Assembly (NCBI RefSeq): GCF_011299575.1
Contig: NZ_CP049863.1
Coordinates: 806,001-870,000, forward strand
Direction: 5' to 3'
DNA length: 64,000 nucleotides
Origin: Leucobacter viscericola
GTDB taxonomy: Bacteria > Actinomycetota > Actinomycetes > Actinomycetales > Microbacteriaceae
In this document: piece by piece, positions 57,353 through 64,000 of the stretch
Layout of the letters: each line of letters begins with the position of its first letter
How positions within the stretch are numbered: the stretch's first letter is position 1
The notes under the pieces: generated by a model
What the model saw: the letters and a program-made list of their open reading frames with translations, nothing else
What the model was told of the DNA's origin: nothing
Databases searched by the model: none
Made by a program: the position numbers and the translations under genes

Positions 57353-58558
57353 TTATAGCCCCAATGCCTTCTGGAATGTCTTGGAGTAGCGGTTGTCTTC
57401 CTCCGGAGTCAAGATGCGGAAGGTGCGAAGCTTTTTCATGTCGGCTTCAGTCGGGAAGATGGCCGGGTTGTCGACCTGCGACGGATCAACCTTCTTCATG
57501 GCCTCCTGCGCCCCCTTCACCGGGGTGACATAGGCAACATAGGCGGCTACCTCTGCCGCGATTTCAGGCTGGTAGTAGTAATTGATCAGCTCTTCGACCT
57601 TCTTTTTATTGGCGGCCGAGGTGCCATTGGGCACGGTAAAGGAGTCGCGAGCGATGAGGCCACCAAACTCGGGCAGATCGACACCCCACTGCTTATCGAG
57701 CTCAACGTTCATCATCACGACGTCACCGGTCCACACGAACCCTGCGAGCATCGTGCCCGTTTCCAGATCCTGCGTGTAGTCGTTGCCCTTCACATTGCTA
57801 ATCTGTCCGCTGTCGAGTGCATCAACCAGCCACTCCATGGCTTTGTCGAACTCAGCGTCGCCCCATTTTCCGCTGGGATCGACACCCTGTCCCGACAGGA
57901 TCAGGCCGATGGTGTCCCTCATCTCACTGAGCACCTGAACCTTGCCCTTGAGTTCTGGCTGCAGCAGATCGTCCAGTTCGTGAAGACCTTTAGGCAGGGC
58001 CTTCTTGTTCCATGCCCATCCCGTTGTCGGCAGCTGCCAGGGGATGGAGTGTTTGCGGCCCGGATCCTCTGCCAACGCGTCCCACTCAGTATCGAGCAGG
58101 TTGCTCTTGACGTTCGGAAGGTTTGCGTAGTCAAACTCTTGGACTTGATCGGCCAGGATGAGACGGGCGTCCATCCAATCCGTCATCGTGATGACGTCGT
58201 AACCCGTGAACTGGTCGAGCTTCAGAGCATCCTTGATTTTGCCGTAGAAGGTGTTGTTGTCATCGATATCTTCGGCGTAGTTCACCTGGATACCGGTCTT
58301 CTTCATGAAGGCTTCCAGCGTGGGGTTTGTACTACTCGACTCATCAAAGTCGAGGTAGTAGGTCCAGTTGCCCCAGATGATTTCGTCTTTGCTGGATCCA
58401 CCCCCGCTGCTCGGAGCGCACGAGGCAAGGGCCGCTGTGCCAAGTCCAGCGGCGCCAATAGCGGCGCCCCTGAGTAGCTGGCGACGATTGAACTGAGCGC
58501 CACGAAGCATACTGACGATGTTTCGAACAATCGGATCTTCGGGCAATTGCTGGGCCAT
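57353..58558 (-). CDS. potD: Polyamine-binding lipoprotein, PotD/PotF type, Tat-exported
   Basis: The protein has 401 residues from ATG 58558 (GGGAGAG upstream; an upstream start at 58606 adds an unlikely tail). A twin-arginine motif (NRRQLLRG, about 24-31) precedes a hydrophobic stretch and a lipobox ALASC, so it is a lipid-anchored, folded-exported binding protein. The ligand-binding domain (from WGNWTYYLDFDE) fits the bacterial polyamine-binding family. First gene of potD-A-B-C; divergent from the AsnC regulator. Confidence 0.93.
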   Translation of the reverse strand: MAQQLPEDPIVRNIVSMLRGAQFNRRQLLRGAAIGAAGLGTAALASCAPSSGGGSSKDEIIWGNWTYYLDFDESSSTNPTLEAFMKKTGIQVNYAEDIDDNNTFYGKIKDALKLDQFTGYDVITMTDWMDARLILADQVQEFDYANLPNVKSNLLDTEWDALAEDPGRKHSIPWQLPTTGWAWNKKALPKGLHELDDLLQPELKGKVQVLSEMRDTIGLILSGQGVDPSGKWGDAEFDKAMEWLVDALDSGQISNVKGNDYTQDLETGTMLAGFVWTGDVVMMNVELDKQWGVDLPEFGGLIARDSFTVPNGTSAANKKKVEELINYYYQPEIAAEVAAYVAYVTPVKGAQEAMKKVDPSQVDNPAIFPTEADMKKLRTFRILTPEEDNRYSKTFQKALGL

Positions 58559-58810
58559 GAGAACTCTCCCTTGAATTTCAATGGTAAAAACCGGCGCAGC
58601 ACGCAAACGGCAACGGCGCCGGGTTGTGACTCGAATATGGCACAGACCTCATGACCTTGCAAAGGGGCCACGCCAAATCGAGTTTTTCGTCACTCAACAG
58701 TTATGTTTTGCCACTCCATCCCGGGGCACAGTGCCGGAAAACTCCGTTTTGGAGGGGCAAATCTTCGGATTCCTTTGCCTTTTCAGCATTTCGCTGCCAG
58801 AATCGCATGT

Positions 58811-59278
58811 GTGAGCAGCAAGCGAAACACGTTAGCGCTCGACTCCACGTCGAAAGCGATCATCGAGCAACTCCAGCTCGATGGGCGCCGATCGTACGCG
58901 GAAATCGGGAAAGCGGTCGGCCTCAGTGAGGCCGCCGTGCGTCAGCGTGTGCAGAAGCTCACGGATGCCGGTGTCATGCAGATTGTTGCGGTGACCGATC
59001 CCATGCGGCTCGGTTTCAGCAGACAAGCCATGCTCGGCATTCGCGTTTCTGGTGACACCAGAGTCGTTGCAGACAGCCTTGCCGGGATGCCAGAGATCAG
59101 CTACGTCGTGCTCAGCGCGGGGTCCTTTGACATCATGGTCGAGATTGTCTGCGAAGACGACGATGCCCTCATCGAGGTGCTGAACGAAAAGATCCGCACT
59201 CTCGACGGTGTCGCCTCTACGGAGACATTCGTCTACCTCCAACTCAAAAAACAAAAATACGACTGGGGAACAAGATAA
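58811..59278 (+). CDS. Lrp/AsnC family regulator
   Basis: The protein has 155 residues with a GTG start at 58811; the longer frame from 58703 has no homology before this point. A helix-turn-helix (RSYAEIGKAVGLSEAAVRQRVQKLTD, shown in part) is followed by the RAM/ACT-like sensor (about 75-150). It lies 2 bases before the aminotransferase and divergent from potD, so it probably governs both in response to an amine or amino acid. Confidence 0.93.
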   Translation: MSSKRNTLALDSTSKAIIEQLQLDGRRSYAEIGKAVGLSEAAVRQRVQKLTDAGVMQIVAVTDPMRLGFSRQAMLGIRVSGDTRVVADSLAGMPEISYVVLSAGSFDIMVEIVCEDDDALIEVLNEKIRTLDGVASTETFVYLQLKKQKYDWGTR

Positions 59279-59280
59279 CC

Positions 59281-60675
59281 ATGTCCTACGATCCCACTGC
59301 GGCAGTTGATACTGCTGCCCTTCAGGCCTCGGCTAAGCGCCACATGTGGCCACACTTCACGAACCGCAAGGTTCTGAATGACGGCATTCCCGTCATCACC
59401 CGTGCTGAAGGTCACCACATCTACGATGCGGCTGGCAAGCAGTACATCGACGGCCTCGCGGGCCTCTTCGTTGTGAACGCTGGCCACGGCCGCGACCGCA
59501 TCGTGCAGGCTGCAGCGAAGCAGATGAAGCAGCTCGACTTCATGCCGATCTGGTCTTACGGCCACCCGGCAGCGATTGAGCTCTCCGAGCGCCTCTCCGG
59601 ATACGCGCCTGGCCAGATGAACAAGGTGTTCTTCACCACCGGCGGCGGCGAAGCCGTTGAGTCTGCGTTCAAGCTTGCCAAGCACTTCTGGAAGATCAAG
59701 GGCAAGCCGATGAAGCACAAGGTCATCTCGCGCTCGGTTGCCTACCACGGCACCCCGCAGGGTGCCCTGGCCATCACCGGTATCCCCGACATGAAGAAGT
59801 TCTACGAGCCTCTTACCCCGGGCGGCCACCGCGTGCCGAACACCAACTTCTACCGTGCAGAAGAGATGGGCGCACCGTCGAACGACCTCGAGGCGTTCGG
59901 TCAGTGGGCTGCAAACCGCATTGAAGAAGCGATCCTGTTCGAGGGCGAAGACACCGTTGCGGCCGTCTTCCTTGAGCCGGTACAGAACTCGGGTGGCTGC
60001 TTCCCGCCTCCCCCCGGTTACTTCAAGCGCGTTCGCGAGATCTGCGACAAGTACGACGTGCTGCTCGTCTCGGACGAGGTCATCTGCGCCTACGGCCGCG
60101 TTGGCGAGTTCTTCGCTTCGAAGGCACTCGGCTACGAGCCCGACATCATCACCTCGGCCAAGGGCATCACCTCGGGCTATGTGCCCCTCGGTGCCATGAT
60201 CGTCTCCGACAAGGTTTCGGAGCCGTTCAACTCGACCGAGAACACCTTCTACCACGGCTTCACCTTCGCTGGTCACCCGGCGGCGGCAGCTGCGGCACTT
60301 GAGAACCTCGACATCTTTGAGGAAGAGGATCTCAACGGCCGCGTGCGCGAGAACAGCCCGCTGTTCCGCGCCGAGCTCGAGAAGCTGCTCGACATCGACA
60401 TCGTCGGTGACGTGCGCGGTGAGGGCTACTTCTTCGGTATTGAGCTTGTCAAGGACAAGGCAACCAAGGAGACCTTCAACGAGGAAGAGTCGGATCGCCT
60501 GCTGCGCGATTACCTCTCCCCCGCACTGTGGGAGGCCGGCCTCTACTGCCGCGCTGACGACCGTGGAGACCCCGTTATCCAGCTTGCACCGCCGCTGACC
60601 ATTGGTCCGTCGGAGTTCGCTGAGATCGGCGGCATCCTGCGCAGCGTTCTGAAGGACGCTTCGTCGAAGATCTAG
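59281..60675 (+). CDS. Class III aminotransferase, probable putrescine/omega-amine transaminase
   Basis: PLP enzyme of 464 residues. The PLP lysine is in SAKGITSGYVPLGA (about 297-310), the phosphate/cofactor segment TTGGGEAVESAFKLA (about 119-133) and DEVICAYGRVG carries the conserved Asp. The pattern matches omega-transaminases using pyruvate (SpuC-like). Together with PotABCD and PuuP-like uptake it would convert putrescine to 4-aminobutanal. GABA or beta-alanine as substrate is possible. Confidence 0.9.
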   Translation: MSYDPTAAVDTAALQASAKRHMWPHFTNRKVLNDGIPVITRAEGHHIYDAAGKQYIDGLAGLFVVNAGHGRDRIVQAAAKQMKQLDFMPIWSYGHPAAIELSERLSGYAPGQMNKVFFTTGGGEAVESAFKLAKHFWKIKGKPMKHKVISRSVAYHGTPQGALAITGIPDMKKFYEPLTPGGHRVPNTNFYRAEEMGAPSNDLEAFGQWAANRIEEAILFEGEDTVAAVFLEPVQNSGGCFPPPPGYFKRVREICDKYDVLLVSDEVICAYGRVGEFFASKALGYEPDIITSAKGITSGYVPLGAMIVSDKVSEPFNSTENTFYHGFTFAGHPAAAAAALENLDIFEEEDLNGRVRENSPLFRAELEKLLDIDIVGDVRGEGYFFGIELVKDKATKETFNEEESDRLLRDYLSPALWEAGLYCRADDRGDPVIQLAPPLTIGPSEFAEIGGILRSVLKDASSKI

Positions 60676-60701
60676 TCTGACGCTTTTTGCGCCGACTTCG
60701 T

Positions 60702-60729
60702 GGCCCGCTCTGCTTCGGCAGGGCGGGCC
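60702..60729 (+). terminator. Hairpin terminator after the aminotransferase gene
   Basis: GGCCCGC pairs with GCGGGCC and the inner CTGC/GCAG closes a TTCG tetraloop. It lies 26 bases past the stop. Confidence 0.75.
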
Positions 60730-60762
60730 ACGGTCGTTTCTGGGGGTGCGCCATTTCGTTGC

Positions 60763-60927
60763 AGAGCCAGCATTTCGCTCTCGAGCTTGCACCTCAGCGC
60801 CGAACTGGCATCTCAGTCCCGAACTTGCTCCTTGGCGCCGAGCTTGCCCCTCAGCGCCGAGCTTGCCTCTCAGCGCCGAACTTGCAGTTGGGAGCCGCGG
60901 GCTCAGCGGTGAGCTGCAGGCTCGGGG
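60763..60927. repeat. 19-bp repeat array 2 with inversion centre
   Basis: Reverse-orientation 19-base units run from 60763 (first one decayed) to 60876 (CGAGCTTGCACCTCAGCGC type), then the centre (60877-60901, CGAACTTGCAGTTGGGAGC plus CGCGGG), then one forward unit (60902-60920) and a partial one. It is the same plan as array 1 but with most units on the other side. Lies between the aminotransferase and the AbiEi-like gene, which converge. Confidence 0.9.
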
Positions 60928-60941
60928 TATCGCAGCGCTCA

Positions 60942-61946
60942 CTAGGGCAACCGATTCCTGGCATTGCGCAGCTTCGGATCACCAAAGACCCCAAATGACG
61001 CGAACCGCGCCTCGAATCTCTCTTGTGTTTCGACATCATCGATTCCAAAGCGATACATCATTTTCTTCGTGGTCCCGCGAATCCAATCTTCACGAGCTTT
61101 CTCTTCACGCAGCAGTTGTTTCGCGTCTTTACCACTTGCCATTTCTTTTTCGAAGTATTTCCCTACTCCATCGGCCTCAGCGAAGGCTCCGTGGTCTAGT
61201 AACTCAAAATCTGGGCGCAAGTTGTGCCCGTTCGGACCCGGCACCCGCACCTGAATCTCAACGAGAATCCCCGCTCGCGCAAACCTGAGGCGCCCAACGC
61301 TCTCAAGCACCGATTCTGCCCGGCCGTCCGCGAACTCAAGCACCCGTCGAGCCCGGCGAACCCCTCTCGCTCCTGGCATACCGTCGAGCTTTGCAATTGC
61401 CGTCTCTCGCCAGATTTCCTGAGCATCAACAGAACTTTCTCTATCTGCAAAGAATTCAAGGTTCAGCGCAGCGTCCATGCACCCAAGCGCCAGTTCAGCG
61501 CTTGCAAGACGAGCTAGGTCCAGCACGGTCCGATTCACATTTGTAACGCGCACACCAGCAATCTCTGTGATCTCGTGCTCGGCAAGTGTTCCCTCGTGGC
61601 GCATGACTCGAGCTGTGCTCCGCCTCACATCGTTCTGAGGATAGGTTTCGTGCACGCGGATCCCGCTAAACCGATACAAGGGAAGACCGAGAAGCGCCGC
61701 TGCCGTGTAATGCGAGAACACAGGGGTCCGAACCTCCCTATCACTATGGGCGAGAGCCACCGCAATTTGACGCCCCTCGTTATAAAGCCCCTCCCAATCC
61801 CTACTCAAGATGTAGCAGCCTCTTGACAGGACGATCACCCGCTGCCTTCTTCGATTAGTGCGCAGATCATTTTGCTCCGCGCTCGAGAGCTGGTCCCAAT
61901 AACGAATCATCGCGCGAATCTTTGTAATGCGTTGCGCGGGATCCAT
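60942..61946 (-). CDS. AbiEi-like / DUF559-like protein without partner
   Basis: The protein has 334 residues. The N-terminal and middle part looks like the AbiEi antitoxin domain group (RGCYILSRDW, then SHYTAAALLGLPLYRF and the VNRTVLDLARLAS segment). The C-terminal part (from about 235) has RPDFELLDHGAFAEADG (about 260-277), a P-D...E-x-D pattern as in DUF559/Vsr-like PD-(D/E)XK nuclease folds. No AbiEii toxin gene is adjacent. The ATG 61946 with AGGGAT is chosen over a longer frame to 62060. It is flanked on both sides by 19-bp repeat arrays. Function uncertain. Confidence 0.8.
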   Translation of the reverse strand: MDPAQRITKIRAMIRYWDQLSSAEQNDLRTNRRRQRVIVLSRGCYILSRDWEGLYNEGRQIAVALAHSDREVRTPVFSHYTAAALLGLPLYRFSGIRVHETYPQNDVRRSTARVMRHEGTLAEHEITEIAGVRVTNVNRTVLDLARLASAELALGCMDAALNLEFFADRESSVDAQEIWRETAIAKLDGMPGARGVRRARRVLEFADGRAESVLESVGRLRFARAGILVEIQVRVPGPNGHNLRPDFELLDHGAFAEADGVGKYFEKEMASGKDAKQLLREEKAREDWIRGTTKKMMYRFGIDDVETQERFEARFASFGVFGDPKLRNARNRLP

Positions 61947-62111
61947 ATCCCTAGTCTGACAACTCGATGCCCCTCGCTGCTTTCGAATATGCCAAATGTG
62001 GATAACTACGACGCATGTGAACGTCTCTTCAGAATGTGAGCGACGCTCGTCGGAGCTCAATTTCGCTCAATTTGCACGATCCTGAAAGCTCGACCCAGCA
62101 CCCATTTTTGT

Positions 62112-62274
62112 CGAGATTGCACCTCATCGCCGAGCCCGCGGTTTGGAGCCGCAGGCTCGGCGCCGGAACGCAGGCTCGACGCTGGAACGCAGGCTCGGCG
62201 CTGGAGCGCTAGCTCAGCGGGGAAGCACTAGCTCGGCGGGGAAGCGCTAGCTCAGCGGTGAAGCGCGGGCTCGG
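62112..62274. repeat. 19-bp repeat array 3 with inversion centre
   Basis: One reverse unit (62112-62130), the centre (62131-62155, CGAGCCCGCGGTTTGGAGC plus CGCAGG), then six forward 19-base units from 62156 to 62269 (CTCGGCGCTGGAGCGCTAG type) and a partial one. The 423-base gap between the AbiEi-like gene start and rpsO (61947-62369) holds this array, the rpsO terminator hairpins and an AT-richer stretch (about 61970-62090) with the AbiEi-like promoter. Confidence 0.92.
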
Positions 62275-62290
62275 CAAAAGGGGCATGCCA

Positions 62291-62346
62291 GGGGCGCGCA
62301 GCGCCCCAAACGCAGAAGCGCCCCCGCCAAAAGGCGGGGGCGCTTC
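62291..62346 (-). terminator. Tandem hairpins after rpsO
   Basis: A strong hairpin (62315-62346, GAAGCGCCCCCGCC with GGCGGGGGCGCTTC, loop AAAA) lies 23 bases past the rpsO stop; a second (62291-62307, GGGGCGC/GCGCCCC) follows. Together they make a likely terminator. Confidence 0.85.
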
Positions 62347-62369
62347 GCAGTTGGTCTGAGTAGGCGAAC

Positions 62370-62639
62370 CTATCGACGCAGACCAAGGCGCTCGATGAGC
62401 GAGCGGTAACGCGTGATGTCCACGTCCTGGAGGTAACCCAGGAGGCGGCGGCGCTGGCCGACGAGCAGCAGCAGGCCACGGCGCGAGTGGTGATCGTGCT
62501 TGTGATCCTTGAGGTGCTCGGTCAGATCCTTGATCCGGCGGGTGAGCATTGCAACCTGAACCTCTGGGGAACCGGTGTCACCAGGCTTGGTTGCATACTC
62601 GTCGATGATTGCTTTCTTGACCTCTGCGGGCAATGCCAT
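62370..62639 (-). CDS. rpsO: 30S ribosomal protein S15
   Basis: The protein has 89 residues, exact family length. It binds 16S rRNA early in small-subunit assembly. Conserved stretches [36 protein letters not shown] and QRRRLLGYL are intact. The leader (62640 to about 62721) has a small perfect hairpin (62705-62718, GCCGTT/AACGGC), which might take part in S15 autoregulation. Confidence 0.98.
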   Translation of the reverse strand: MALPAEVKKAIIDEYATKPGDTGSPEVQVAMLTRRIKDLTEHLKDHKHDHHSRRGLLLLVGQRRRLLGYLQDVDITRYRSLIERLGLRR

Positions 62640-62727
62640 AGTAGGTCCCCTTTCAGTTGCTGCGCGGCGCTATCAGCAGGGTGCTGGAGCTCTCTTTATC
62701 CGCGGCCGTTCTAACGGCAACCTGTAC

Positions 62728-62755
62728 ATACTAGCACCCGCAATCCCGACATCAA
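62728..62755 (-). promoter_or_regulatory. Likely rpsO promoter
   Basis: On the minus strand, TTGATG (62750-62755) and TAGTAT (62728-62733) are 16 bases apart, with TGC just before the -10 as an extended element. Expected start near 62721, giving a leader of about 80 bases. Confidence 0.5.
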
Positions 62756-62873
62756 CCCGAAACACAGTTGTGATGCCCGCTTCACACCGCGGTGACGGAC
62801 TCGAAACAGCCGCGACAGAAACTGTTCGCAGGGACGATCCACTCGCCCGGGGAGACTAGAGGGAGGCACCACC

Positions 62874-64000
62874 ATGGAAGCCACAGATGTTTGGACACTC
62901 GCGAGCACCGCGCTCGTACTCATCATGACACCGGGGCTCGCGCTCTTCTACGGCGGGCTCGTGCGGGTCCGCTCGGTCGTCAACATGATGCTCTTCAGCG
63001 TCAGCGCTATGGGTGTAGTCGGGGTCCTGTGGATCCTGATCGGCTACAGCATGAGCTACTTCTCCGATGGTGAGAGCGGCTTCGCGGGCAGCCCGTTCAA
63101 GGACTTCGGGCTGGTCAATACGGATCCGGCCTCCTTCATCGGGGTCGGTTTTGGCGCCGTCTTCGCGATGATCACGACGGCACTCATTTCGGGAGCCATC
63201 GCGGATCGTGTCGGCCTCGGCTCCTGGGTCCTGTTCTCGGGCGTCTGGGCGACGCTGGTCTACTTCCCAGTGGCAGCCTGGGTGTGGGGCGGTGGCTGGA
63301 TCATGCAGCTCGGCACCTGGCTCGGCACCCCCGACGTCATTGACCTCGCGGGCGGCACGGCGATCCACATCAACGCTGGCGCGGCAGCGCTCGCCCTCGC
63401 GATCGTCGTGGGCAAGCGCCGCAACTTCGCGCAGGGATCACACAAGCCCCACAGCATTCCGCTCGTGACCATCGGCGCTGCACTGCTGTGGTTCGGGTGG
63501 ATCGGCTTCAACGCCGGACTCGCGACCGAGATTGGTGAGGCCGGCCTGATCCTGGTCAACACCCTCGCCGCTCCCGCGGCCGGCATTATCGGCTGGATCA
63601 TCACCGACGTTGCCCGCGGCAAGAAGCCCGGTGTGGTCGGCGCCTCCTCCGGAGCCATCGCGGGTCTCGTGGCCATCACTCCCGCCGCCGCGAACCTCTC
63701 GCCACTGTGGGCGCTCCTGCTCGGCCTCATTGCGGGTGCGGCTTGCGCGTTCGCTATCGAACTCAAGTACCGCCTGGGCTACGACGACTCACTCGATGTG
63801 GTTGGCCTGCACCTCGTCGCGGGTGTGATTGGCACCCTCTACCTCGGCTTCTTCGCTTTCAAAGACGGCCTGTTCACCGGTGGCAATGGCGGACTGTTGC
63901 TCGTGCAGGCAATCTCGGTAGTTGGCGTCGCCACCTATTCCTTCGTGGTCTCGATGATCATCGCGCGAGTCGTGAAAGCCCTCACCGGGCTACGGGTGCC
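62874..64000 (+). CDS. amtB: Ammonium transporter (Amt family), C-terminus cut by the window edge
   Basis: The frame is open from ATG 62874 (ribosome site GGGAGG at 62861) to the window end, 375 residues visible. It has helices with the Amt signatures: MTPGLALFYGGLVR (about 18-31), DLAGGTAIHINAGAAALALA (about 160-180, with the first pore His) and the second pore His in GLHLVAGVIG (about 310-320). It moves ammonium or ammonia across the membrane. A glnB/glnK gene often follows amtB in actinobacteria but would lie outside the window. Confidence 0.95.
   Translation, partial: MEATDVWTLASTALVLIMTPGLALFYGGLVRVRSVVNMMLFSVSAMGVVGVLWILIGYSMSYFSDGESGFAGSPFKDFGLVNTDPASFIGVGFGAVFAMITTALISGAIADRVGLGSWVLFSGVWATLVYFPVAAWVWGGGWIMQLGTWLGTPDVIDLAGGTAIHINAGAAALALAIVVGKRRNFAQGSHKPHSIPLVTIGAALLWFGWIGFNAGLATEIGEAGLILVNTLAAPAAGIIGWIITDVARGKKPGVVGASSGAIAGLVAITPAAANLSPLWALLLGLIAGAACAFAIELKYRLGYDDSLDVVGLHLVAGVIGTLYLGFFAFKDGLFTGGNGGLLLVQAISVVGVATYSFVVSMIIARVVKALTGLRV

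Noticed and set aside
59233..60942. A 569-residue frame antisense to the aminotransferase
   Set aside because: It is the mirror of a strongly conserved gene, without a ribosome site; the residue mix is typical of an antisense frame in GC-rich DNA.
60687..61288. Open frames across 19-bp array 2
   Set aside because: Same reason; they also run antisense into the AbiEi-like gene.
46657..62274. CRISPR arrays
   Set aside because: The units are contiguous with no unique spacers, the unit is only 19 bases, and no cas gene is in the window.

Overview
The window looks like the chromosome of a high-GC actinobacterium of the family Microbacteriaceae, with Leucobacter or a close relative as the best guess. 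The main reasons are the tmRNA tag peptide (ANAKRTDFALAA), the prfB-ftsE-ftsX-smpB order, the ilvD-ilvB-ilvH-ilvC block and the tail-to-tail packing of short operons. The genus is inference. I see no insertion sequence, prophage or CRISPR array. Both ends cut a gene: a secreted protein at the left (minus strand, C-terminus missing) and an ammonium transporter at the right (plus strand, C-terminus missing).

Region by region. 1-12 kb: a secreted Pro/Thr-rich protein, serA, two small membrane proteins, the helicase hrpB, then the branched-chain amino acid operon ilvD-ilvB-ilvH-ilvC on the minus strand. 12-21 kb: nhaA, then a minus-strand operon of three paralogous Cys-rich lipoproteins, a membrane-fusion-type adaptor with a peptidoglycan-binding domain, and a MacB-like ABC ATPase and permease, followed by tRNA-Lys(CTT). 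21-25.5 kb: hisN-like phosphatase, DUF3054 membrane protein, a TetR regulator, gap, a GlxA-type AraC regulator and tmRNA (ssrA).

25.5-46.4 kb is a large L-rhamnose island. A 2015-residue surface alpha-L-rhamnosidase with S-layer-homology repeats releases rhamnose, a four-part ABC importer takes it in, and RhaM, RhaI, RhaB and a fused RhaD aldolase/dehydrogenase degrade it to DHAP and lactate. An FMN-dependent lactate oxidase or dehydrogenase closes the path to pyruvate. A DeoR regulator heads the catabolic operon, and a LacI regulator sits divergent from the transport operon. Matching LacI-type operators lie in both promoters of that divergent region and before the rhamnosidase. The rhamnose isomerase gene carries a one-base frameshift in a G run.

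46.4-54.3 kb: smpB, ftsX, ftsE with a long acidic tail, prfB, and a MocR/YczE divergent pair. 52.9-60.7 kb is a polyamine-use cluster: a PuuP-like importer, PotABCD, an Lrp/AsnC regulator and a class III aminotransferase. 60.9-64 kb: a lone AbiEi/DUF559-like protein, rpsO and the ammonium transporter.

The most unusual content is in the intergenic DNA. Three arrays of exact 19-bp periodicity share a two-sided plan: units in one orientation, a conserved 25-bp centre, then units in the other orientation. Two of them flank the AbiEi-like gene. Three further hairpin types are present: two copies of a GGGGTCAGTTTCTGG palindrome, each in a convergent gap; a CAGCCGG hairpin type at two sites; and a single large GTGCCCAC hairpin after lacI. 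The three-lipoprotein exporter operon is the best candidate for an undescribed protein system.
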